DNA from: Scatosoma sp045644545
Lineage (GTDB): Bacteria > Bacillota > Clostridia > Christensenellales > Borkfalkiaceae
Assembly: GCA_045644545.1 (NCBI GenBank)
Contig: JAZRHC010000006.1
Span: forward strand, 1-35,442
DNA length: 35,442 bases
Reading direction: 5' to 3'
In this document: in pieces, positions 29,343-35,442 of the stretch
Position numbering within the stretch: position 1 is the stretch's first letter
Layout of the letters: the number at the start of each line of letters is the position of its first letter
Notes under the pieces: model-generated
What the model saw: the letters and a program-made list of their open reading frames with translations, nothing else
Told to the model about the DNA's origin: nothing
The model's database searches: none
Program-made: the position numbers and the translations under genes

Positions 29343-30893
29343 ATGAACTATATACTCACGAATTCTCAAATGCGCGAAGCGGACAGATACACGATCGAAC
29401 GGCTTGCAACGCCTTCCTTATATCTTATGGAAAAAGCGGGACAAGCGCTTGCCGACGAAGCGGAGCGACTCGCCCCTCGGGGGAAGCTCGTTTGCGTTTG
29501 CGGCGGCGGGAACAACGGCGGGGACGGCTTCGTTTGCGCGAGGCATTTATTGAAGCGCGGGCGGGAAGTGGTGGCGGTATATTTTGCGGAAAAATCCTCT
29601 TCGGAATGCGAGATCAATCGCGCGGAGTTTGAAATGCTCGGCGGAAAAATCAAACCTACGCTTCCGAGCGGAAAAATTTCCCTCGTCGTAGACTGCTTGT
29701 TTGGCACGGGCTTTAAAGGGGAGCTGGAAGGAAAATTCGAAGAGATCGCAGAGGAGATCAACGCGCGAAGGGAAAAGGGCGTGAAGGTGCTTTCCGCAGA
29801 TATTCCCTCGGGCTTGAACGGGGATAACGGAAGCGCGGCGCGTTCTGCTATCCGCGCCGACGAAACGCTTTGTATCGGCGAATATAAAGCGGGCGTGTTC
29901 GCGGGCGACGGACTTGATTTTTCGGGTCGCGTGAAAAAAGCGGATATCGGTATCACCCTTCCCCGCCTTGAAGAAGATCCCCACGCCTACGCCTTTTTGG
30001 CGGACGCGGCGTATGCGAAAGCCTTGCTTCCCAAGCGCAAGAGAAATTCGCATAAAGGGAGCTACGGAAAAACGGCGATCGTGGGCGGCAGCGCGCAGTA
30101 TTCGGGCGCGCCCTATCTTTCCGCGGTGGCGGCGCTTCGCGGCGGCGCGGGGTACGTCGCTTTATTCCTGCCCGAGAAAATTTTGCCTGCGTATTATTTG
30201 CGCTCGCCCGAATTATTGCTCGAACCTATTTCCAAGGGCTCGCGTATCAGCTTCGAGGAGGAAAATTTCGAAAAGCTGTTATCCTACGATTCCATCGCCT
30301 ACGGTATGGGCGCGGGCGTGAGTGCGGAGGTTGCCAAAGGCGCGGCGTATTTGATCGAAAACTACGAAGGAAAGCTTATTCTCGACGCCGACGCGTTGAA
30401 TTCGCTTGCAAAATACCAAAAAGAGGGGTTGGAAACCCTCTTCAAAAACAAAAAATGCTCCGTTATTGCGACTCCGCACGTCAAGGAATTTTCCCGCCTT
30501 GCCGAGCGTACCCCGACGGAGATTTTGTCGGACGGTATTTGCGCCGCTAAACCGTTTGCGGCGCGTATGGGAATCGCGATATTATTAAAAAACGCCGCGT
30601 CCGTCGTGACCGACGGCAACAAAACGGCGGTGAATATCACGGGCACGTCCGCACAGGCGAAAGCGGGTAGCGGCGACGTGCTTTCGGGGCTCGTCGCGAG
30701 CCTTTGCGCAGAAGGGCTTTCCGTGTTCGACGGCGGCGTTCTCGGCGCGTATCTTGCGGGCAAAGCCGCAGAATACGCGACGGAAAGCACGAGCGAATAT
30801 TCCCTCGTGGCTTCGGATACGATAGAGCGTATCGGCGCGGCGTTTTTACGGCTCGCGACCGAAAATACGAACGGCGATCGCGACGGTGAGTAA
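29343..30893 (+). CDS. nnr: Bifunctional NAD(P)HX epimerase/dehydratase
   Basis: A 516-residue fusion repairing hydrated NAD(P)H. The N-terminal YjeF_N (epimerase) part, about residues 1-210, has MREADRYTIE, CGGGNNGGDGFVCARHL and VDCLFGTGFKG; the C-terminal carbohydrate-kinase-like dehydratase part, about 220-516, has GSYGKTAIVGGSAQYSGAPYL, the VIATPHVKEFSRL segment and the AGSGDVLSGLVASL motif. AAGGAG precedes the start. The last 48 bases overlap tail-to-tail with the minus-strand membrane protein gene. Confidence 0.92.
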   Translation: MNYILTNSQMREADRYTIERLATPSLYLMEKAGQALADEAERLAPRGKLVCVCGGGNNGGDGFVCARHLLKRGREVVAVYFAEKSSSECEINRAEFEMLGGKIKPTLPSGKISLVVDCLFGTGFKGELEGKFEEIAEEINARREKGVKVLSADIPSGLNGDNGSAARSAIRADETLCIGEYKAGVFAGDGLDFSGRVKKADIGITLPRLEEDPHAYAFLADAAYAKALLPKRKRNSHKGSYGKTAIVGGSAQYSGAPYLSAVAALRGGAGYVALFLPEKILPAYYLRSPELLLEPISKGSRISFEEENFEKLLSYDSIAYGMGAGVSAEVAKGAAYLIENYEGKLILDADALNSLAKYQKEGLETLFKNKKCSVIATPHVKEFSRLAERTPTEILSDGICAAKPFAARMGIAILLKNAASVVTDGNKTAVNITGTSAQAKAGSGDVLSGLVASLCAEGLSVFDGGVLGAYLAGKAAEYATESTSEYSLVASDTIERIGAAFLRLATENTNGDRDGE

Positions 30894-31583
30894 AACGCAC
30901 CCGCTTACCAAATAATAATAAGGAAAGGGGGTTACGAGCGAGGTCAAAAGCACGAGCGCGCCCGCGAGCAAAAACCGTTTGCTGTTCGCTTTGGAAAACC
31001 AAAGGGTAAATTGTCGCTTTTTCTTTTCCGAAAAGCTCTCCTCGCCGAAATATTTCTTCGGCAAAGCGTCCTCTTTTTTAAGAAGAGAATATACTTCCGC
31101 GCCGACGAGTACCTTCACGCCGAACCGTTCGCAAAGCCGTTTGCTTTCGTCGGTCAAATCGTTGCAATAAAGGGTTTTGCCCTTCTCGCTGTGGCGGCGG
31201 ATAAACGCGCCTAATCGATCGGGAGGGAGCGGTTCGAATCGAAAATCGACGAGCGCGATCTCCTCGGAGGTTTCCACGACTCCGTTTTTGATCTCTCCGC
31301 CAAGCCGCGCGGAAAAAAATTCCTTTTGCTTGCGGTGGGGGAGCAAGGATAAATGTAACAAAAGCTTTTCCTTTTCCTTCTCGTCGGATTTTTTCAAGAA
31401 AAATTTCTTGCGCTTGTCGCTTAAATATCCGCCTACGGCGAGCGTGACGGCGGCGGCAAACGCCGCCGCTAAAAAGAAAGCGGCGAAAAAGTTCAGCCTG
31501 TGATAGCGCAAAATGCAAAGTAGCGCGATAAACGCGAGCGAAAAAGTGAAAAGTAAGTCCGAAATAAAAGCCGATTTTTTCAT
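30846..31583 (-). CDS. Four-helix membrane protein of unknown function
   Basis: A 245-residue protein I do not recognise. Two hydrophobic helices lie near residues 8-55 (LLFTFSLAFIALLCILRY and FFAAFFLAAAFAAAVTLAV), then a charged cytosolic-type middle of about 150 residues (KKSDEKEKEKLLLHL, then EEIALVDFRFEPLPPDRL and LYCNDLTDESKRLCERFGVKVL), then two helices near the C-terminus (FLLAGALVLLTSLVTPF, YYLVSGCVLLTVAIAVRIF). The middle region resembles an alpha/beta domain. No clear ribosome binding site is seen. Its 3' end overlaps nnr by 48 bases on the opposite strand. Confidence 0.65.
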   Translation of the reverse strand: MKKSAFISDLLFTFSLAFIALLCILRYHRLNFFAAFFLAAAFAAAVTLAVGGYLSDKRKKFFLKKSDEKEKEKLLLHLSLLPHRKQKEFFSARLGGEIKNGVVETSEEIALVDFRFEPLPPDRLGAFIRRHSEKGKTLYCNDLTDESKRLCERFGVKVLVGAEVYSLLKKEDALPKKYFGEESFSEKKKRQFTLWFSKANSKRFLLAGALVLLTSLVTPFPYYYLVSGCVLLTVAIAVRIFGREP

Positions 31584-31602
31584 ATTTAGATTTTTGCCCG
31601 TT

Positions 31603-31634
31603 TTTTCCGTTTATAAACTTGTAAAAACGGAAAA
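31603..31634. promoter_or_regulatory. 10-base inverted repeat in the divergent promoter region
   Basis: TTTTCCGTTT at 31603-31612 and its exact complement AAACGGAAAA at 31625-31634, with a 12-base spacer that contains the -35 of the nadD promoter. It could be an operator or a hairpin in the leader of the minus-strand membrane protein. Confidence 0.4.
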
Positions 31635-31647
31635 TTTATAGTATAAT
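31619..31647 (+). promoter_or_regulatory. Promoter of nadD-yqeK and rsfS
   Basis: TTGTAA at 31619-31624, a 17-base spacer and TATAAT at 31642-31647, 33 bases before the start codon. Confidence 0.7.
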
Positions 31648-31680
31648 AGTAAAAAAGGACGGAAAGGAGCACCGCAGTTT

Positions 31681-32823
31681 ATGCGTATCGGGATTTTCGG
31701 CGGTTCTTTCGACCCGCCGCACAGCGAACATAAAAACCTCGTCGAAGCGGCGAAAGAGAGCCTTTCGCTCGATAAAATTTTTATCGTGCCCGCCGCCGTT
31801 CCGCCGCATAAACGGGGCAAAACGCTTTCGGCAAACGAGCATAGGCTGGAAATGTGTCGCCTTGCCTTTTCGGGCGTGGAAAAAACCGAGGCGAGCGATT
31901 TTGAAATGCGCGTAGGCGGCGTGAGCTATACCTATCTCACTTGCCAATATTTCAAAGAACAATTCCCCGATAGTCAACTGTTTTGGCTCGTGGGCACGGA
32001 TATGCTTCGGGATTTTCCGAGCTGGAAAAACCCCGAAACTATTCTTTCCCTCGCCACCCTTGCCGTATGCGCAAGGAGCGAGGAAGGGGACTGGCTTGCA
32101 AAAGAATCCCGCGCCTTCGAAGCGCGTTTTTTAAAAAAATTCGCCGTGATCGATTATCAAGGCAAGGATATTTCTTCCACGAAAATCCGCGTTTTGGCGG
32201 GGGCAGGTGCGGATATAAGCCCGTTTACGGGCACAGCCGTTGCCGAATATATCGAAAAAAGCGGGCTTTATAAAATCCCTTTTGCGGAAACGTCGTTGAT
32301 GATGCAAACGGACAAGCGCAAGGCGCACAGCCTGCGCGTGGCGTTTCTTGCGGCGGCGCGCGCGCCGTCGTTGAAAATTCCTGAAAAGAAAGCAATCGCC
32401 GCCGCGCTCTTTCACGATTGCGCAAAAAATCTGCCTTTGGATTCGCCCTGCCTTTCGGGGTTTTCCGCCCAAGGCGTGCCGAAGGCGGTCGTGCATCAAT
32501 ATGCGGGCGCGTATTTGACGGAACGACTGTTCGGCGTAGAGGACGAGGAGATTTTAAACGCGGTCCGTTTTCACACGAGCGGTAGAGCGGAAATGACTCC
32601 GCTCGAACAGTTGATCTTTCTTTCGGATATGCTCGAAGAGGGGCGCGATTTTAAAGGCGTGGAAAAGCTTCGCGAACTGTTTTGGAAAAACAAAACGCTC
32701 GACGAGTGTATGTTTTTCGCACTCAAAGACACCCTTTCCCATTTAAAAGAAAAGGGCGGGGAGATCTACCCGCTCACGCAAGAAGCCTACGAATACTACG
32801 GTAGGCTGACTGAAAATTTATAA
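31681..32823 (+). CDS. nadD: Fused nicotinate-mononucleotide adenylyltransferase and YqeK-type HD hydrolase
   Basis: A 380-residue two-domain protein. Residues 1-195 are NadD: GIFGGSFDPPHSEH (His14 and His17 of the nucleotidyltransferase motif), PPHK, FWLVGTDML and the ISSTKIR signature (164-170). Residues about 205-380 are a YqeK-like HD domain with KAHSLRV (His216), LFHDCAKN (His245, Asp246), HQYAG and ISSDM-like LSDMLEE; YqeK proteins hydrolyse diadenosine tetraphosphate. In most Firmicutes these are two adjacent genes, so this is a fusion. NadD makes deamido-NAD+ in NAD synthesis. GGAG lies 11 bases before the ATG. rsfS follows after 16 bases. Confidence 0.92.
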   Translation: MRIGIFGGSFDPPHSEHKNLVEAAKESLSLDKIFIVPAAVPPHKRGKTLSANEHRLEMCRLAFSGVEKTEASDFEMRVGGVSYTYLTCQYFKEQFPDSQLFWLVGTDMLRDFPSWKNPETILSLATLAVCARSEEGDWLAKESRAFEARFLKKFAVIDYQGKDISSTKIRVLAGAGADISPFTGTAVAEYIEKSGLYKIPFAETSLMMQTDKRKAHSLRVAFLAAARAPSLKIPEKKAIAAALFHDCAKNLPLDSPCLSGFSAQGVPKAVVHQYAGAYLTERLFGVEDEEILNAVRFHTSGRAEMTPLEQLIFLSDMLEEGRDFKGVEKLRELFWKNKTLDECMFFALKDTLSHLKEKGGEIYPLTQEAYEYYGRLTENL

Positions 32824-32839
32824 CCGAACGGAGGTAATT

Positions 32840-33217
32840 ATGTCGGAACTTACGAGCAGAGAATTAGCGATCGCGGCGTGCAAGGCGCTTGCGGACAAAC
32901 GGGGCAAGGATATCGTGGTGCTCAGCGTGCGCGAAAAAACCACCCTTTGCGACTATTTCGTGATCGCGAGCGCGAGCAACGCGCCGCAGATCCGCGCGAT
33001 GGGCGAGAGAGTGGAGGAGCTTTTGGAAAAAGAACACGGGATCGTACCGACGAGAACGGAAGGCGTTCGCGACGGGCGTTGGGCTGTCGTGGACTACGGC
33101 GACGTGATCGTGCATATTTTCCACGACGAAACGCGGCTTTTCTACCATCTCGAACGGCTTTGGCAGGACGGGAACAACCTCGAACGCTTCAACGACGAAA
33201 CGGGCGATCTGCAATAA
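32840..33217 (+). CDS. rsfS: Ribosomal silencing factor RsfS
   Basis: A 125-residue protein of the RsfS/Iojap family, which binds uL14 on the large subunit and blocks subunit joining in slow growth. The family pattern is complete: KGKDIVVL-like RGKDIVVLSVREKTTLCDYFVIASASNAPQ region, VEELLEKEHGI, EGVRDGRWAVVDYGDVIVHIF and RLFYHLERLW. CGGAGG lies upstream. Co-transcribed with nadD-yqeK, the usual association in Firmicutes. Confidence 0.95.
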   Translation: MSELTSRELAIAACKALADKRGKDIVVLSVREKTTLCDYFVIASASNAPQIRAMGERVEELLEKEHGIVPTRTEGVRDGRWAVVDYGDVIVHIFHDETRLFYHLERLWQDGNNLERFNDETGDLQ

Positions 33218-33229
33218 AGCGGGCGAACG

Positions 33230-33511
33230 CTATTTAAACCGAAATTCTTTCGGGTCGGAATAGCTCGATTTGGGTCGCTTTTTCTTCTTTTCTACAATAT
33301 AATATACGGGCTCGGGCGTTTTTTGCACGGGCTTTTTTTCTTGCTCGGGCGCGCTTTGTTGCGGCTGTTCGCCTTTTTTGACTTTAAGGGTTTCCTCGTA
33401 ACCCCGCCGCGCGAGCTTCACGATATGTACGCCGAGAAAGCAAACGATAAATAACAGCCCGAGAAACACCCCGCCGACGACTGCGGAGTTTAAACAATTT
33501 AAAATATCCAT
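33230..33511 (-). CDS. Small single-pass membrane protein
   Basis: A 93-residue protein if started at the ATG at 33511; longer in-frame starts (33541, 33697) run into the divergent gene and are less likely. Residues about 9-34 are a hydrophobic helix (AVVGGVFLGLLFIVCFLGVHIV), followed by a basic segment and a low-complexity Gln/Pro/Lys tail ending SYSDPKEFRFK. No ribosome binding site is seen and TATACT lies only a few bases before the ATG, so the true start or a leaderless transcript is uncertain. Function unknown. Confidence 0.5.
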   Translation of the reverse strand: MDILNCLNSAVVGGVFLGLLFIVCFLGVHIVKLARRGYEETLKVKKGEQPQQSAPEQEKKPVQKTPEPVYYIVEKKKKRPKSSYSDPKEFRFK

Positions 33512-33517
33512 AAGGAC

Positions 33518-33586
33518 AGTATACGAAAAAACGCTTGTCATAACTTGGCTGAAAATGGAATAAACGGACTCGCTTTGTCGTATACT
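33518..33586. promoter_or_regulatory. Mirror-image TATACT elements between divergent genes
   Basis: AGTATACGA at 33518-33526 and its complement TCGTATACT at 33578-33586. Each arm holds a TATACT that could be the -10 box for the gene on its side, a few bases before the respective ATG; clear -35 boxes are not evident. Confidence 0.35.
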
Positions 33587-33592
33587 CGGAGT

Positions 33593-34492
33593 ATGGAAAA
33601 AACACTCGTAAACACGCCCGAGCAAACGACGGGCATCTTGCTTTCCGCCGCGGAAGCGGAGGAATACCGTAACTTTAAGCGCCGCAAATATATTCAAGCC
33701 GTGACCGAAAACATCGCCAAAGCGACTTTGGATTTAACGGAAGTTACCGAGCCGAGCGAGCTCGGCAAGCTTTGCGCCGTCGCGCGGAAATATTCTCTTG
33801 CCGCCGTTCGCGTAACGCCGAATAAGCTTTCGGTGGTAAAAGCCGCCCTTGCGGAAAGCAAAACGCTCGCGGACGCATTCGTGGGCGGCACGGGCAAAAC
33901 GCTTCCAAAAGCCAAAGCCTACGAAGCGAAGCTTTGCGTGCGCGGCGGCGCGGGGGAGATCACTCTAATGCCCGACGAGAGCGTTTTAAACGGCGAAAGA
34001 CTTTCCGAACTGAAAAAAGAGATAAAAAAAACGTTGCGAAAGGCGGGGCGCGTACCCGTGAAGCTGTTTTTAAAAGAAAAGAGAGGACTGCCCGAACTCT
34101 TTCGCTTATCGAAGCTGTTGTCCGAGCTCGGCGCAGGGCTTTCCGTGCCTTATTTTTCGGGCGTGGAGCGGTTGAAACTCGACGATAAAACGCCGTGTTT
34201 TATCGAAGTGCGCGAGGTGGAAACCGCCGAGCTTTATCAAAAAATGGCAGGGGCAGGTATGGATCGAATCCAAACCTCCCGCATTTTGGAAATATACGCG
34301 GAGCTGATGCAACAAGCGGAAAACTATTCCTTTCCCGCGCCGCTTGAAGCTCCGAAGAATTCACCAAAAACCCCGCGCGAGAACCCGCCCGCAGGAGAAA
34401 CCGAGGCGATAAAGGAAGAAACGCCGAAAGTCGCGCCGCTCGAAAAAGCGAAAAACTATCGCGCTTTGATCGAAGAATATCAAAATCGTTAA
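33593..34492 (+). CDS. DeoC-like TIM-barrel protein lacking catalytic residues
   Basis: A 299-residue protein beginning at the ATG at 33593 (GGAG is only one base upstream, so initiation is unusual). Residues about 38-195 track the deoxyribose-phosphate aldolase fold: LDLTEVTEPSELGKLCAVARKYSLAAVRVTP, then FVGGTGKTLPKAKAYEAKLCVRGGAGEITL and VPVKLFLKEKRGLPELFRLSKLLSELGA. The Schiff-base-like lysine is kept (Lys157), but the catalytic Asp position reads Thr124 (GAGEIT instead of GADEID) and the KTSTG loop is replaced by VPYFSG. It is therefore probably a non-aldolase. After about residue 235 there is a Pro/Glu-rich disordered tail. Role unknown; a terminator follows. Confidence 0.6.
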   Translation: MEKTLVNTPEQTTGILLSAAEAEEYRNFKRRKYIQAVTENIAKATLDLTEVTEPSELGKLCAVARKYSLAAVRVTPNKLSVVKAALAESKTLADAFVGGTGKTLPKAKAYEAKLCVRGGAGEITLMPDESVLNGERLSELKKEIKKTLRKAGRVPVKLFLKEKRGLPELFRLSKLLSELGAGLSVPYFSGVERLKLDDKTPCFIEVREVETAELYQKMAGAGMDRIQTSRILEIYAELMQQAENYSFPAPLEAPKNSPKTPRENPPAGETEAIKEETPKVAPLEKAKNYRALIEEYQNR

Positions 34493-34493
34493 A

Positions 34494-34524
34494 AAATCGC
34501 CGCGTGTCTTTCACGCGGTTTTTC
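34494..34524 (+). terminator. Rho-independent terminator after the DeoC-like gene
   Basis: CCGCGTG and CACGCGG around a five-base loop, followed by TTTTTCTT; it starts within a few bases of the stop codon. Confidence 0.85.
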
Positions 34525-34571
34525 TTATACGGCACGCATACGGGGGCGTATTCGGGGAATATAATAAGCGT

Positions 34572-35300
34572 ATGAGAAAAATCAAGATCAAAGACAAATC
34601 TACCTTTGCCGCTTTATTGTTAGCCTTTATCCTGTTCGTCGCGGCGTTTTCCCTTTCTTTGGGCGCGCTGAACTCGCCCGTACCCGTGTTCGCCGTCAAA
34701 AACGCGCTTACGATCGTGCTCGACGCGGGGCACGGCGGGATCGACGGCGGCGTTTCGGGCAGAAAAACGGGGGTAAAGGAAAGCGATCTAAACCTTGCGA
34801 TCACGCTGGAACTCAAAGAAATTCTTTCCGACGCGGGGTTTGAAGTAGTGCTCACTCGCAAAACGCAAGCGGGGTTATACGACGCCGCGACGAAAGGCTT
34901 TAAAAAGCGGGATATGCAAAGGCGCAAGGAGATTATCGAGGCGGCGAAACCCAACCTCGTGCTGTCCATTCACCAAAATTATTATCCCTCTTCTTCCACG
35001 CGCGGCGCGCAGGTCTTTTATTCGAAAAACCACGAAAAGGCGCAGGGGCTTGCCAAGGCGGTGCAAGGGAAGCTTAACGTCCTTTACGAAAGCGTTGGCG
35101 CGAAACCCAGAACGGAGCACACGGGCGAATATTTTATGCTGGAATGTACGCCGTATACTTCCGTGATCGTGGAATGCGGTTTTTTATCCAACCCGCTCGA
35201 CGAAAAGCTGTTGAATAAAGAAAATTTTCAAAGAAAGCTGGCTTCCGCTATCGCGGCGGGCGTGACGGCGTATTTGGAAAGCGACGGCTCTTCCGCTTGA
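34572..35300 (+). CDS. cwlD: N-acetylmuramoyl-L-alanine amidase, CwlD-like
   Basis: A 242-residue amidase_3 protein. A signal anchor occupies residues about 11-35. The zinc site is complete: His54 in LDAGHGGIDGG, Glu70 in VKESDLN, His134 in LSIHQNYY and catalytic Glu201 in VIVECGFLSN. The layout, single domain and absence of cell-wall binding repeats fit CwlD, which makes muramic-delta-lactam in the spore cortex and is required for germination; a general sporulation or autolysin role is the alternative. Its presence hints that the host sporulates. Confidence 0.85.
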   Translation: MRKIKIKDKSTFAALLLAFILFVAAFSLSLGALNSPVPVFAVKNALTIVLDAGHGGIDGGVSGRKTGVKESDLNLAITLELKEILSDAGFEVVLTRKTQAGLYDAATKGFKKRDMQRRKEIIEAAKPNLVLSIHQNYYPSSSTRGAQVFYSKNHEKAQGLAKAVQGKLNVLYESVGAKPRTEHTGEYFMLECTPYTSVIVECGFLSNPLDEKLLNKENFQRKLASAIAAGVTAYLESDGSSA

Positions 35301-35338
35301 AAACCTGTGAAGAAATAGGAAAAAATCCCTTGAATCGC

Positions 35339-35367
35339 TTGTCATTTTCGTTCGCGTGTGGTATAAT
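35339..35367 (+). promoter_or_regulatory. Promoter of the gene leaving the window
   Basis: TTGTCA at 35339-35344, a 17-base spacer and TATAAT at 35362-35367, 37 bases before the ATG at 35405. Confidence 0.75.
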
Positions 35368-35404
35368 GATAAGCGAATAAAATTTTAAAAGGGGGAATAA
35401 GGCG

Positions 35405-35442
35405 ATGTTCGGATTCGATAGCGTGATGGATCGGGAGCAAGC
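35405..35442 (+). CDS. Start of an unidentified gene (5' end only)
   Basis: An ATG preceded by GGGGGAATAAGGCG and a good promoter; the visible residues are MFGFDSVMDREQ. Too short to identify. Confidence 0.5.
   Translation, partial: MFGFDSVMDREQ

Noticed and set aside
1..35442. tRNA genes, rRNA genes, insertion sequences and CRISPR arrays
   Set aside because: None could be recognised by reading both strands; scattered GGTTCGAAT-like strings lie inside coding genes and have no cloverleaf around them.

Overview
The window looks like chromosome of an anaerobic, Gram-positive, Clostridia-type bacterium, probably a gut resident. Pointers are strong AAGGAGG-type ribosome binding sites, many near-consensus sigma-A promoters with 17-base spacers, a CwlD-like amidase (a sporulation/germination family), the order rpsF-ssb-rpsR, and recX, birA, nnrD, nadD-yqeK and rsfS close together. 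I cannot name a species from the sequence alone.

Layout. (1) 1-4384 is an AT-richer, accessory-looking stretch: the end of a permease gene, a thioredoxin-like protein, a beta-helix lipoprotein, a two-domain XRE regulator with a divergent small gene and a likely operator, and an AbiEi/AbiEii toxin-antitoxin pair with operator-like repeats. (2) 4385-22273 is the core of the window: a DeoR-type regulator divergent from one long co-directional block of about 20 genes encoding L-rhamnose catabolism and a glycyl-radical-enzyme bacterial microcompartment (GRM). The order is rhaB, rhaA, ackA-like, class II aldolase, CoA-acylating aldehyde dehydrogenase, zinc alcohol dehydrogenase, four hexameric shell proteins, pduL, a pentameric shell vertex protein, pduS-like, pduT-like, the glycyl radical diol dehydratase, its radical-SAM activase, a PduU/EutS-like shell protein, an EutP/PduV-like GTPase, a ParA-type ATPase and a small basic protein. 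(3) A collagen-like small gene follows and ends at a bidirectional terminator. (4) From there the window is mostly housekeeping: rpsR-ssb-rpsF on the minus strand with a likely S6:S18 leader, a 1077-residue membrane-anchored repeat protein, a phosphoribosyltransferase, recX, birA, nnrE/nnrD, a membrane protein, a NadD-YqeK fusion, rsfS, a small membrane protein, a degenerate DeoC-like protein, cwlD, and the first codons of one more gene.

How the main locus should work (inference from families). Rhamnose is isomerised and phosphorylated in the cytosol by RhaA and RhaB. The aldolase splits rhamnulose-1-phosphate to DHAP and lactaldehyde. Lactaldehyde is reduced to 1,2-propanediol, dehydrated by the B12-independent glycyl radical enzyme to propionaldehyde, converted to propionyl-CoA, then propionyl-phosphate (PduL), then propionate plus ATP (AckA-like kinase). 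The zinc dehydrogenase recycles NADH by making propanol and may also reduce lactaldehyde. The aldolase (C-terminus) and the aldehyde dehydrogenase, alcohol dehydrogenase and PduL (N-termini) carry amphipathic tails that look like encapsulation peptides.

The most novel part is the 3' end of the operon. There an EutP-like GTPase, a ParA/MinD-type ATPase and a 98-residue basic, low-complexity protein overlap one another as a translationally coupled cassette. I propose this is a microcompartment positioning or segregation module analogous to, but not recognisably homologous to, carboxysomal McdAB.
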